A stretch of DNA of 64,000 nucleotides from Chryseobacterium sp. JV274 (GTDB lineage: Bacteria; Bacteroidota; Bacteroidia; Flavobacteriales; Weeksellaceae). This document shows, piece by piece, positions 25,802 to 34,349 of this stretch. The stretch is taken from NCBI RefSeq assembly GCF_903969135.1, contig NZ_LR824569.1:4981001-5045000 (forward strand), written 5' to 3'. The position numbers were made by a program, and so were the translations under genes. Every line of letters begins with the position of its first letter. Position 1 is the first letter of the stretch. The notes beneath the pieces are model-generated. The model made no database searches and had not been told where the DNA came from. It worked only from the letters and a program-made list of their open reading frames with translations.

Positions 25802-26683
25802 TTATTTAGGAAGTCCTCTTTTTAATGCATTATTGGCTATTTCTACCGCTTTTCTTTCTTTCCAGTCCATATATCTTTTTTTGTATCGGCCTTTCATGAA
25901 ATTATCAAAATTACGCTGAACAGCAAGATTCCAAAGAGAATGTGCTTTTACAGCCCAGCTTTTGTCCCATGCACGCAGGGAAATAGAGAAAGATCCATCC
26001 AGATATTTCATCCAGTGCCACCAGCCGGTAGGCATGAATAAAGTATCTCCGTGTTCCAGGAAGCATTCGATTCCTTCAATACCATCCAATGCCGGGAATT
26101 TTTCAAAATCAGGATTGGAAATATCATAATCTTCCAGTGCATAGGTAGCATACGGAAGTTTATAAAGTCTGGATTTCCACTTGTATTCAAATAAAAGAAC
26201 ATGTTTTCTTCCATTGAAGTGAGTGTGGAAAATATGAGGCATGTCTATATCATAATGAAGGAAAGTTACAGAACCTTTACCTCCGAAAAACATACTCGGA
26301 TATTTATCTAAAAACCCACCCATAAGATTCTTTGGCGGAACATAATCGTCCAAAAGTTTCGGAGCAAATTTTATAGGGTCAAAGAAAAAGATTCTCAGAT
26401 CAGTAGGTTCTCTCTGAATAAGGTCTACATAATCACTGAAAGGCATTTTCGTAGTCGGAGTATTGATAGGAGCGGCAGGATCTGCTTTGGAACTGTCGTA
26501 AAGGGGAACTTCAACGTCGCCAACCACTTCTTTCATATACTCCATTGTCCACTTTTGGTAGGCAGGCCATTTTCTTGCCATATTTCTGATTACCACTGGC
26601 TTACATGGCTTTAGATATTTTTCACGGAAATCTTCTTGTGAAATATCATCTACAATATCAATTGGTTTAAGGATTATTCCCAT
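25802..26683 (-). CDS. Cupin-like (JmjC-type) 2-oxoglutarate-dependent oxygenase family protein
   Basis: A 293-residue protein of the cupin_8/JmjC-like family. The double-stranded beta-helix spans about residues 100-245. Fe(II) ligands are probably His and Asp in TFLHYDIDMPHIFHTHF and a later His in FLEHGDTLFMPTGWWHWMKY. The N-terminal KPVVIRNMARKWPAYQKWTM is a typical family opening. These enzymes hydroxylate protein or small-molecule substrates using 2-oxoglutarate and oxygen. The target is unknown. It is a monocistronic unit with its own terminator and no signal peptide, so it acts in the cytoplasm. Confidence 0.82.
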   Translation of the reverse strand: MGIILKPIDIVDDISQEDFREKYLKPCKPVVIRNMARKWPAYQKWTMEYMKEVVGDVEVPLYDSSKADPAAPINTPTTKMPFSDYVDLIQREPTDLRIFFFDPIKFAPKLLDDYVPPKNLMGGFLDKYPSMFFGGKGSVTFLHYDIDMPHIFHTHFNGRKHVLLFEYKWKSRLYKLPYATYALEDYDISNPDFEKFPALDGIEGIECFLEHGDTLFMPTGWWHWMKYLDGSFSISLRAWDKSWAVKAHSLWNLAVQRNFDNFMKGRYKKRYMDWKERKAVEIANNALKRGLPK

Positions 26684-26917
26684 TCGTTCAAATTATTAAG
26701 CTAAAGTATTAAATATTTGCGACAATAAAACGGAAAGAAATAAAATTATTTGGAATTAATATAAATAAATGATAAAATACATATTTCTGTCTTTTTTTTA
26801 GAGTTATTGTGTTAGATTTTTAGTTCAAATAGTTTTTAAATATACTGTGTTTATGCTGTAAAATGATCGTTGTGAAATAGAATAATTGTATGTATTATTG
26901 TGACATTAAAAACAGCC

Positions 26918-28219
26918 ATGAAAACTTTCACTACGATTATTTTTTCGCTTGTATTTGCAAGTGCCTTTTCACAAAAATCAGCTAAAATTTTCACTTCAGA
27001 TATTGACAATTTTTGGGTTGCCTATGACAGCATTCAAAAAACAAACGATCATACCCAAAAACTGACCCTGATTAAAGAATTATATATCGATAAAGGAACA
27101 GCAGGCTTAAAAGCTTTTATGAAAGCCAGAGACTATAATGATACTGTGTTTATAAACATTATTGATAAGTATCCTAAATTCTGGAATTCGATCAGACCAA
27201 ATACTCTGACTATAAAAACTAAAACAAATGAGCTGGAAGCCAGTGTTATCCGGCTGAAGGAGATCTATCCGGATCTTAAAGAAGCTGAAATGTATTTTAC
27301 GATAGGTGGACTTAATTCCGGGGGGACAGTGAGTGGAAATAAGGTATTGGTGGGTGCTGAACTGGCAACAGGGCTTCCGTCTACAGATGTTTCAGAATTT
27401 GAGGAAGACTGGCTGAAAACCGTATTTGGCCAACAATCTCTGGATAATATCGTCTCTTTAAATGTTCATGAATATATCCATACCCAGCAGATCGGAGACC
27501 GTAGAAGAGTTTTGAATAAATCTATAAAAGAAGGATCGTGCGATCTGATTGCTGAACTGGTGATGAATAAGCCACTGGAAAGGAAATATCTCTCTTATGG
27601 AAATGCTCATGCAGCTGAGGTTAAAGATCTCTTTAAAAAAGAAATGTTTACCGGTAATTTTACAAACTGGCTTTATAATGGAAGAAAGAAGGGAGAAAGT
27701 GCCGATCTGGGATATTATGTAGGATATGAAATCTCTAAATCTTATTACCGGAATGCAAAAGATAAAAAACAGGCTGTAAAAGATATTATTGAGCTGAATT
27801 ATGACAACGATAAAGCTGTTGAAGACTTCCTCACCAGATCAAAATTTTTCAAAGAAAAAATTGATAAACAAAAGCTGATCAAAGAATATGAAAAAAATTT
27901 ACCCTATGTTGTAAAAACAGAACCTGCAAACGGGTCCGTAAATGTAAGTGCTGACACAAAAGAAATAAGAATTACCTTTTCAAAAGAAATGGTTCCCAAA
28001 AGCTATTCCTTCAATCTTTCCGATAAAGGAAAAGAGTATTTTCCAATTACCAAAATAATAGGAATGGAAAATAATGACAGAACATTGGTTCTTTCAGCAG
28101 ATCTGAAACCGGGTAAGGAGTATGAATTTGTGCTGACGAACAAAAGTTTCGCTTCTAAAGACGGGTATCCCCTGAGAGATGAAACACTTCTTGTAAAATT
28201 TAAAACAAGGGATAAATAG
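26918..28219 (+). CDS. Secreted HExxH-type zinc peptidase with Ig-like C-terminal domain
   Basis: A 433-residue protein started at ATG 26918 (six codons of the longer frame discarded) with a signal peptide (IIFSLVFASAFSQ). A zinc-peptidase motif HEYIH (in LNVHEYIHTQQ, about residue 190) is followed by a downstream acidic segment (IKEGSCDLIAELV), consistent with a gluzincin-like site as in DUF2268-type proteins. Residues about 335-430 form an Ig-like SbsA-type domain (VKTEPANGSVNVSADTKEIR; ITFSKEMVP). Expected location is the periplasm or cell surface. The substrate is unknown. The small membrane protein follows 10 bases after the stop. Confidence 0.75.
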   Translation: MKTFTTIIFSLVFASAFSQKSAKIFTSDIDNFWVAYDSIQKTNDHTQKLTLIKELYIDKGTAGLKAFMKARDYNDTVFINIIDKYPKFWNSIRPNTLTIKTKTNELEASVIRLKEIYPDLKEAEMYFTIGGLNSGGTVSGNKVLVGAELATGLPSTDVSEFEEDWLKTVFGQQSLDNIVSLNVHEYIHTQQIGDRRRVLNKSIKEGSCDLIAELVMNKPLERKYLSYGNAHAAEVKDLFKKEMFTGNFTNWLYNGRKKGESADLGYYVGYEISKSYYRNAKDKKQAVKDIIELNYDNDKAVEDFLTRSKFFKEKIDKQKLIKEYEKNLPYVVKTEPANGSVNVSADTKEIRITFSKEMVPKSYSFNLSDKGKEYFPITKIIGMENNDRTLVLSADLKPGKEYEFVLTNKSFASKDGYPLRDETLLVKFKTRDK

Positions 28220-28229
28220 TTTGATCATT

Positions 28230-28514
28230 ATGAATGATAACCAGCTTTTATATCTAGCTTCAATAGTTTGTTTCTTTCTTATTATTCTAACCTTCAGGCA
28301 TAGCCGGAAGTTTGGCGGTGTCAATATGCTCCTGTTCTGCTTATACAATTCAATATTATATTATCATTTAATTTATGATAGCAGTGGAGGAGCAGATCTT
28401 GTATGGTGGTTTTGCCTGCTTGTTGTATCAGGATGTCATATGCTGGCACTTTTGATTTACTTTGTAATAACAACTATTATCAAAGACAACAGGTTACGAA
28501 AAAATAAGGATTAA
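28230..28514 (+). CDS. Small membrane protein
   Basis: A 94-residue protein started at ATG 28230 (an in-frame TTG at 28221 is less likely). There are three hydrophobic spans (YLASIVCFFLIILTF; MLLFCLYNSILYYHLIY; LVWWFCLLVVSGCHMLALLI) and a basic C-terminus. I recognise no family. It lies 10 bases after the peptidase gene and 17 bases before the ABC permease-like gene, so all four plus-strand genes from 26918 to 30065 may be one transcript. Confidence 0.5.
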   Translation: MNDNQLLYLASIVCFFLIILTFRHSRKFGGVNMLLFCLYNSILYYHLIYDSSGGADLVWWFCLLVVSGCHMLALLIYFVITTIIKDNRLRKNKD

Positions 28515-28531
28515 AAGATAACTGTAAAACC

Positions 28532-29443
28532 TTGAAGAAATTATTCAACCATTTAAAATTCAGATTTCATCAAAGTTTCAGACTGCTCAATCTGAACCCA
28601 AGAACAGGTATACCTGTGCTGATTATTCTGGGAGTTCTTGTCATCATGAAGCTGCCTGAAAGCTATTATTACCCGCCTTTATTTTTTATACTGGCATTGC
28701 TGTTTCATTACGAAAGAAAAGATATTCCTTTCCTTAAAAAAGTCTTTGTCAAAAGCTGGCGTTGGATTATTGTATTGGAAACGGTATTCATTTACAGTAT
28801 TTTGTTATGCGGAAATATTCATTACATATTTGAGAAAACCGCATTACTTTCATTGCCGATGTTTGCCTTACTGGCCTTTATCACTCCAAGAACCCAGCCA
28901 TGGATCACATTTCAGTGGAACTTTATTCCGGATGATTTATTTGAATGGAAAAGCTTTCTGAGAAAAAATACCTTGCTGGCAGTTTGGGGATTGGTTATTC
29001 TCTGGTGTTCAGCTTATCACTTTGTGGCTCTGGTTCTTACAGGAGTTTTTGCACTGGATTATATCTCACATCTTTACGAACCTAATGAAAATAAAGAAAT
29101 GCTGGAGATGTATTTTAAAAAATATACTTTAAAAGAGAAACTCAGAAGGAATTCTCTGCTTTTCAATGCTTTGTTGTTACCAACATACGCTATGTTTCTG
29201 ATTCTGAACCCTGCTGAAAGTTTATATATACTTTATTATTTTGCTTTTATGAACCTGTATTGTATGCTGATTCTGACCAGAAAATATAAGCAGTACCATC
29301 ATAAAGAAAAGAGTAATTACTACACTATAGGTGTTTTTATTGAGTATACAATATCCAGTATAATCATTATCCCGGCGGTATTTATATTGAAAAATAATAT
29401 AAAAGAAGCTTCTCAAAATATTAAAACCTATGTTGGAGATTAA
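28532..29443 (+). CDS. ABC-type exporter permease-like membrane protein
   Basis: A 303-residue protein that must start with TTG at 28532 or a later codon; no ATG is close. It has about six to seven hydrophobic segments (VLIILGVLVIMKL; FFILALLFH; IIVLETVFIYSILLCG; LLSLPMFALLAFI; LLAVWGLVILWCSAYHFVAL; IIIIPAVFIL). It overlaps the ATP-binding protein gene by 14 bases, which identifies it as the probable membrane partner of that ATPase even though the primary sequence is not a clear family match. A non-standard start is noteworthy. Confidence 0.65.
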   Translation: MKKLFNHLKFRFHQSFRLLNLNPRTGIPVLIILGVLVIMKLPESYYYPPLFFILALLFHYERKDIPFLKKVFVKSWRWIIVLETVFIYSILLCGNIHYIFEKTALLSLPMFALLAFITPRTQPWITFQWNFIPDDLFEWKSFLRKNTLLAVWGLVILWCSAYHFVALVLTGVFALDYISHLYEPNENKEMLEMYFKKYTLKEKLRRNSLLFNALLLPTYAMFLILNPAESLYILYYFAFMNLYCMLILTRKYKQYHHKEKSNYYTIGVFIEYTISSIIIIPAVFILKNNIKEASQNIKTYVGD

Positions 29444-30065
29444 AAATATACATGTTCATTTTAAAAATCAAAATGTTTTAAACGATCTGAATCTTTTTAT
29501 AGAAGAAGGCTGCATATTGGGACTGCTTGGGAAAAATGGGGCGGGAAAGACTACTTTGTTTGAATCCCTGTACCAAAGTATACCATTCTCCGGAGAGATC
29601 AGCTGGAGAAATGAGCGGTTGAAACGGGAAATGATTTCTTACCTGGAAACCGAAAACTATTTTTACCCTTACATTACGGGAGAAGAATATCTTGCTTATT
29701 TCACTTCAAAAAAAGAAGTTGAAATTAAAGAGACTATTGAAAAATTCAATCTTCCGATGAAAAAATATGTGCAGTATTATTCCAGCGGAATGAAGAAAAA
29801 GCTGGCCCTTATCGGAATGCTGATGCTGGATAAGCCTATTAATATCCTTGACGAGCCATTCAATGGAGTAGATTTTGAAGGAGTTCACATCCTTTATGGT
29901 ATCATCAGACAGCTGAAATCCGAAAACAAAGTAGTTATTGTGAGTTCCCATATTATTGAAACTCTTTTTCATACCTGTGATAAAATTGCTTTTCTACAAA
30001 ACGGCAATATTGAAAAGATATATGAAAAGGAAGAATTCAGCCAATTGAATGTACTTAAATTCTAG
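29430..30065 (+). CDS. ABC transporter ATP-binding protein
   Basis: A 211-residue ATPase: Walker A GLLGKNGAGKTTLFESLYQS (residues about 29-48), a signature variant YSSGMKKKLALIGML in place of LSGGQ, Walker B NILDEPFNGVDFEG and an H-loop in IVSSHIIE. The type matches single-domain exporters of the CcmA/NatA group. It overlaps the permease-like gene and precedes a cysteine-rich GG-leader peptide gene by 92 bases. It probably powers export of that peptide or another small substrate across the inner membrane. Confidence 0.88.
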   Translation: MLEIKNIHVHFKNQNVLNDLNLFIEEGCILGLLGKNGAGKTTLFESLYQSIPFSGEISWRNERLKREMISYLETENYFYPYITGEEYLAYFTSKKEVEIKETIEKFNLPMKKYVQYYSSGMKKKLALIGMLMLDKPINILDEPFNGVDFEGVHILYGIIRQLKSENKVVIVSSHIIETLFHTCDKIAFLQNGNIEKIYEKEEFSQLNVLKF

Positions 30066-30157
30066 ATCGTTTTTTTAATACTATTTAACATTAGAAGAAA
30101 GAATTCTTAAGGATTTTTTTTATTAAATTGCCTTTTCAAACTAATAACTTATTTATT

Positions 30158-30322
30158 ATGAAAAATCTAAAGAAAATCGCGAGACAAAGTTTAAAAACAA
30201 TCACAGGAGGTCGCCCACCTGCAGAAAGTGAGTGTATAGCATGTGGCTGTCCTACATCAACATGTTATTATAAAAATGGAAATGGCGGCGGCGGTGGTTG
30301 TGCCGATATCAGATGTGCATGA
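30158..30322 (+). CDS. Cysteine-rich GG-leader peptide (bacteriocin-like precursor)
   Basis: A 54-residue peptide started at ATG 30158 (the frame is open from 30128). The leader MKNLKKIARQSLKTITGG ends in a double glycine at 17-18, the pattern of Bacteroidota natural-product or bacteriocin-type precursors. The core of 36 residues is Pro-, Gly- and Cys-rich, with cysteines at 26, 29, 31, 36, 48 and 53 and a run of five glycines. It lies directly behind an ABC exporter and before a strong terminator. No peptidase or modification enzyme gene is adjacent. Whether it is cleaved, cross-linked or antibacterial is inference. Confidence 0.65.
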   Translation: MKNLKKIARQSLKTITGGRPPAESECIACGCPTSTCYYKNGNGGGGGCADIRCA

Positions 30323-30337
30323 TCATTTTTCTATAAA

Positions 30338-30368
30338 AAACCTTCCGGAGTACGGAAGGTTTATTTTT
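30338..30368 (+). terminator. Rho-independent terminator
   Basis: A perfect 10-bp stem (aaaccttccg / cggaaggttt), loop gagta and a T-rich tail follow the GG-leader gene by 15 bases. It is the end of the peptide transcript and may also serve the convergent MFS gene. Confidence 0.9.
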
Positions 30369-30374
30369 ACGTTA

Positions 30375-31526
30375 TTATGGCTTGTTTTCTTCATACTTCT
30401 TTTTGATAAACAACATCATAACTGCCAGAAATAATGCTGTAATACTTGACCACATTATGTTTTCTATACCAAAACGGGCAATCCAGAATCCTCCAAATAA
30501 AGTACCTGCGGTTACGGCAAAGTTTCCACACGAAGTAAAAATACTATTCATAAACTCCGAAGAATCTGAAACAGAAGAAGTGACATTGATATTGCTGATC
30601 AGAAAACCTCCCGAATGTACCATTCCCCAGCAACCGATAATCCATATCATAGGTATAAAATAGGTTCCAGAATATCCCATCAGCAGATGAATTCCTGATA
30701 ATAGAATTAAAAACAGGAGAGTAGTCTGAAATGGAAATCTGCTCATGTATTTTCCTGCAATTTTATTTCCTGCAATTCCCACTGTTCCAAATAAAAAAAG
30801 CATGAGGCTTATCTGTTTGCCATTCATTCCGGTGACCTTTTTGAAGAAATCTGCCATATAACCATACGTAGAGTACATGGCTGTAATGGTGAAAAATGCA
30901 AGGAGAAGCCCGATCCATAAATGGGTATTGTAAAATATTTTAACAGAAAAACCTATTGAAGGCTTGTTTGTATGTTGAATAGGCGGTAAGCAGATCCATA
31001 CACCAGTCAGTGCAATTCCATTAATAAAAGCGGTAAGCAAAAAGGAAGACTGCCAGGAAAAGAGATCAGACATAAAAGTTGCCAGTGGAACACCCATTAC
31101 CGTTGCCAGAGTAAGCCCCGAAAAAATAATGCTAACAGCCCTGGATTTCTCTGTAGGATCTGAGGTTTCTCCGGCCATAGATAAAGCAATCGACCAGTAA
31201 ACTGGATGAAAGAACGCGGGAATCATTCTGACTACAAGGAGCATATAAAAATTGGTGATGTACGCAGACAGAATATTGGCAGCAACGAAAATAAATAATG
31301 AAGAAATCAATAGATTTTTTCTTTTGAAGGTAGATAATGCCATCAGCATAAAAGGGCCGAAAACAGCAACGATCAACGCAAAAGCACTCAGCAGCCATCC
31401 CGCTTTTTCAATGGAGACCCGGAACGCTGAAGCTATTTCAGGCAATACCCCTATAACACCAAATTCTGTGGTTGTGATTCCGAAAACACCAAGTGCCAGT
31501 ACATACAGATTTCTGTTCATTTTCAT
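30375..31526 (-). CDS. MFS transporter, DHA1 (AraJ-like) type
   Basis: A 383-residue major-facilitator protein with 12 predicted spans. The family signature motifs are visible: YVLALGVFGITTTEFGVIGV (span 1), LMALSTFKRKNLLISSLFIF (motif A-like loop) and VRMIPAFFHPVYWSIALSMA (the DHA1 drug-resistance group). Members of this AraJ/YdeA group export sugars, drugs or toxic metabolites by proton antiport. It is divergent from an HxlR regulator with a 14-bp tandem repeat between them, so export is probably induced by the HxlR ligand. Substrate unknown. Confidence 0.88.
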   Translation of the reverse strand: MKMNRNLYVLALGVFGITTTEFGVIGVLPEIASAFRVSIEKAGWLLSAFALIVAVFGPFMLMALSTFKRKNLLISSLFIFVAANILSAYITNFYMLLVVRMIPAFFHPVYWSIALSMAGETSDPTEKSRAVSIIFSGLTLATVMGVPLATFMSDLFSWQSSFLLTAFINGIALTGVWICLPPIQHTNKPSIGFSVKIFYNTHLWIGLLLAFFTITAMYSTYGYMADFFKKVTGMNGKQISLMLFLFGTVGIAGNKIAGKYMSRFPFQTTLLFLILLSGIHLLMGYSGTYFIPMIWIIGCWGMVHSGGFLISNINVTSSVSDSSEFMNSIFTSCGNFAVTAGTLFGGFWIARFGIENIMWSSITALFLAVMMLFIKKKYEENKP

Positions 31527-31567
31527 TATTTTTTTGCAAATTTGCAGAATAGACTATCAGGAAACTA

Positions 31568-31600
31568 TATACTTACCTTTTAGTTCTATACTTACCTTTT
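31568..31600. promoter_or_regulatory. Duplicated operator-like sequence between MFS and HxlR genes
   Basis: tatacttacctttt occurs twice (31568-31581 and 31587-31600), a perfect 14-bp direct repeat with a 19-base period, 28 bases before the HxlR start. A separate 12-bp palindrome tgcaaatttgca at 31535-31546 is close to the MFS start. Likely HxlR binding sites; inferred. Confidence 0.5.
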
Positions 31601-31627
31601 TGAAAGTGTAAATAAAAAACGATTATT

Positions 31628-31984
31628 ATGCCTCAATTTTTCCACGATAAAAGACTGTATTATACACCTATTGAATTTGCATTAAGTCATATTGGAGGAA
31701 CCTGGAAAATGCCTATTCTATGGAGATTACAGGAAAAACCTCTTCGTTTCAGTGAGCTTAAAAAAGATATTCCTCATATTACAGATAAAATGCTGACCAG
31801 CCAGCTGCGAGAACTGGAAGCTAAAGACATGATTCATCGTGAAGTATTCCCCGTAGTGCCTCCGAAAGTGGAATACAGCCTTACGGAGAAAGGGAAAAAA
31901 GCCATTCCGGTTATTGAGACCATTATGCAGTACGGCTATGATCTGATTAAAGATGAAGGCATTGTTTTTCCGCCTAAAGAATAA
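31628..31984 (+). CDS. HxlR-family transcriptional regulator
   Basis: A 118-residue winged-helix regulator of the HxlR type. ALSHIGGTWKMPILWRLQEK is the family's opening, FSELKKDIPHITDKMLTSQL the recognition helix, and YSLTEKGKKAIPVIETIMQY the wing and last helix. HxlR proteins often sense electrophiles, quinones or aldehydes through a cysteine, but no cysteine is present in this protein, so a different cue is likely. It is divergent from the MFS exporter and 50 bases upstream of an LLM flavin oxidoreductase. Confidence 0.88.
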   Translation: MPQFFHDKRLYYTPIEFALSHIGGTWKMPILWRLQEKPLRFSELKKDIPHITDKMLTSQLRELEAKDMIHREVFPVVPPKVEYSLTEKGKKAIPVIETIMQYGYDLIKDEGIVFPPKE

Positions 31985-32034
31985 AAAAATATATTGTCTT
32001 TTTTCATACCTTCACATAAAATCTATTCTATAGT

Positions 32035-33030
32035 ATGAAGCTGAAATTAGGGATCTTGGACCAGTCACCTGTAACAATGGGTGGCAGTGCAGCCTCCGCA
32101 TTGAAAAACAGTATCAACCTTGCTTTACTGGCTGAAGAAACAGGCTTTCATAGTGTCATGTATGCCGAACATCATGGAGTAGAAGCTTATGGGAGTTCCA
32201 GTCCTGAACTTTTAGCAGCAATTATACTAAGTAAAACAAACCGTATCAAAATAGGAACCGCCGGAATTATGATGCGGAATTATTCTGCCTATAAAATTGC
32301 GGAATGGGCCAAAATGCTGTCCACTCTGTATCCTGAACGCTTTATTCTCGGATTGGGAAAAGCTCCCGGAGGATTGAAAGATGCTGTTATGGCACTCAAT
32401 AATCATAAGCCGGTAGTGTTATCAAACATGGAAACGAAACTCGAAGAGATCATTCAATTGATCAGAGAGGAAGAAGGATCTTATGACGGACTTATTGCGC
32501 AACCTACCCATGTGCAGCACATTCCTGAAATCATGTGGCTGGGATCAGGAATGACTTCGGCAAAAGAAGCGGCTAAACATGGGACAGGATATTCCTTCGC
32601 TGCTTTTATGAACAGTGAGAACGGGATGGAAAATACAGAAGCTTATCTCAAAGAATTTGATGGTACTCAATATTTTTCCCAGCCTTCTCTGCAGGTGGCA
32701 GTTGCTGTATCGGTAGCAGATACCATTGAAGAAGCCAGACGGAATGCTTATGGAATGGCCTACCAGTTTTTACAATCCCGCCAGTTAGTCAGTCCCAATG
32801 CTGTTCTTTCTCCTGAAGTCGTAGAGCAAAAGATTTTGGGAACTAAAGATGAAGATGAGTTTTTCACCTTTTTAGAGAGAATTATTATAGAAACACCGCA
32901 GTCTGTGGCGCAGAGATTGCAGCAGATTTCAGAAAAATACAATACGGATAATCTTTTGATATTGAGTAATATGTATAAGGAGGGAGATCGTATTTATACC
33001 TATAAAAATATCATTAAAAATAATAATTAA
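32035..33030 (+). CDS. LLM-class flavin-dependent oxidoreductase (MsnO8-like)
   Basis: A 331-residue luciferase-like TIM-barrel monooxygenase. The start LGILDQSPV and the segments AEETGFHSVMYAEHHGVEAY, IKIGTAGIMM, FILGLGKAPGG and IMWLGSGMTS are typical of the MsnO8-like subgroup. Such proteins use reduced FMN and oxygen to oxidise a small substrate. It lies 50 bases downstream of the HxlR gene and probably shares a transcript with it. No flavin reductase is adjacent, so reduced flavin would come from elsewhere. Substrate unknown. Confidence 0.87.
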   Translation: MKLKLGILDQSPVTMGGSAASALKNSINLALLAEETGFHSVMYAEHHGVEAYGSSSPELLAAIILSKTNRIKIGTAGIMMRNYSAYKIAEWAKMLSTLYPERFILGLGKAPGGLKDAVMALNNHKPVVLSNMETKLEEIIQLIREEEGSYDGLIAQPTHVQHIPEIMWLGSGMTSAKEAAKHGTGYSFAAFMNSENGMENTEAYLKEFDGTQYFSQPSLQVAVAVSVADTIEEARRNAYGMAYQFLQSRQLVSPNAVLSPEVVEQKILGTKDEDEFFTFLERIIIETPQSVAQRLQQISEKYNTDNLLILSNMYKEGDRIYTYKNIIKNNN

Positions 33031-33092
33031 GCCCTGTAAGAAAGCCAAAATTTCTGTTTTACTGGGGCTGTATTTAAACATAATTCGAATGC

Positions 33093-33647
33093 ATGAAGCA
33101 GGATATTTCAAAATTATATATTATTACGGGCGGTCCCGGAGCTGGAAAAACAACGGTGCTGGATGAATTAAATAAATATGGATTGACAGCAGTCCCTGAA
33201 GAAGGCAGGAGAATTATAAAAGAACAGATTGAGTCCGGAGGAGAAGGGCTTCCCTGGCTGAACAAAGAACTTTTTGCCAGTCTGATGTTTGAAGAATCGG
33301 TAAAAACCTATCTGGAAATAAACCAAGCGTCCCATTTGAAACCTGTTTTCTTTGATCGCGGAATATGGGACACGCTGGGGTATATGAGGCTTGAAAATAT
33401 TCCTGTTCCGGAATTAATGACAGCAAGAGCCAGAGAAATGGTTTATAATAACAATGTCTTCATTCTTCCTCCATGGAAAGAGATTTACGAAAATGACCCG
33501 GAGAGAAAACAGACCATTGAAAAAGCCATCCTCACTTTTGAATGTATGAAAGAGATTTATGAGGAGTACGGCTTCAATATCATTGAAGTACCGAAAGTTA
33601 CTGTAGAAAAGAGAGCCCGTTTTATCCTTGACAGAGTTCTGATATAA
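33093..33647 (+). CDS. AAA-family P-loop ATPase (NadR/Ttd14-like)
   Basis: A 184-residue single-domain P-loop protein: Walker A GGPGAGKTTVLDEL (residues 9-22), PEEGRRIIKEQIESGGEGLP and FFDRGIWDTLGYMRLENIPV near the Walker B position, and PPWKEIYENDPERKQTIE. The pattern fits the AAA_28 (NadR/Ttd14-like) family of small kinases or regulators. The exact substrate is unknown and the family is often annotated only as ATPase. It lies 62 bases after the LLM oxidoreductase. Confidence 0.8.
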   Translation: MKQDISKLYIITGGPGAGKTTVLDELNKYGLTAVPEEGRRIIKEQIESGGEGLPWLNKELFASLMFEESVKTYLEINQASHLKPVFFDRGIWDTLGYMRLENIPVPELMTARAREMVYNNNVFILPPWKEIYENDPERKQTIEKAILTFECMKEIYEEYGFNIIEVPKVTVEKRARFILDRVLI

Positions 33648-33709
33648 AACTGAAATGAGTAGGTTCAGCTGAGGTACATCCTTTATCATCAATCAATATC
33701 ATTAATAAT

Positions 33710-34273
33710 ATGGACAATTTCTTATTTGAAAAAGAACTGATCGAACTTGCTGATAAAGATCTCACTGTAAGAGAAGAGCTGCTCGCTGCCGGAAAACTTT
33801 CCGGAGTTTACCATCCTGAAATGGAAAAGGTTCATAAAGCTAATGCACTGCGGCTCCGGGAAATTATAACTGAGATCGGGTTTCCAACGCTCTCAAAAGT
33901 AGGTGAAAAAGGAAGCAATGCCGCATGGCTGATTATCCAGCACGCTATTGGTGAGCCAGAGTTTATGAAAGAATGCTGTATTATGATGGAAGAAAACAGC
34001 AGTGATATTAATCCGATACATAAAGCTTATTTATATGACCGGATTCAGTTCTTTCAAAGTAAACCTCAAAAATATGGAACACAGCTGACGGCCGAAGGAA
34101 TAATATATCCCGTAGAAAACAAAGAAAATTTAAACAAAGAACGCGAAAAAGTAAACCTTCCGGTATTGCCTGAGATAGAAATCAACAAAATTCCGGAACC
34201 TGAGGACATTCCGGAAATAGATGATAAAAATGTTGAATATACAGTGTGGAGAAAAAAAGTAGGCTGGATTTAA
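33710..34273 (+). CDS. DUF6624 family protein
   Basis: A 187-residue protein of a family I recognise as DUF6624. NALRLREIITEIGFPTLSKV, GEKGSNAAWLIIQHAIGEPE and the segment YGTQLTAEGIIYPV are typical. It is helical and cytoplasmic (no signal peptide), with an acidic Pro-rich tail (PEPEDIPEIDDKNVEY). The function is unknown. Family members occur in polymorphic-toxin neighbourhoods and alone; here it follows the AAA ATPase by 62 bases and no toxin gene is next to it. Confidence 0.75.
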   Translation: MDNFLFEKELIELADKDLTVREELLAAGKLSGVYHPEMEKVHKANALRLREIITEIGFPTLSKVGEKGSNAAWLIIQHAIGEPEFMKECCIMMEENSSDINPIHKAYLYDRIQFFQSKPQKYGTQLTAEGIIYPVENKENLNKEREKVNLPVLPEIEINKIPEPEDIPEIDDKNVEYTVWRKKVGWI

Positions 34274-34349
34274 AAAGATTGCAGAATGAAGAAAGGGATT
34301 TTATACGTAAACTATAATAACTTCCAACTCCCATCTTCCTGCTTCCATC

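Noticed and set aside
34290..34345. Repetitive acttccaactcccatcttcc-like sequence between DUF6624 and YciI
   Set aside because: Too short and without pairing or copies in the window to support a repeat call.
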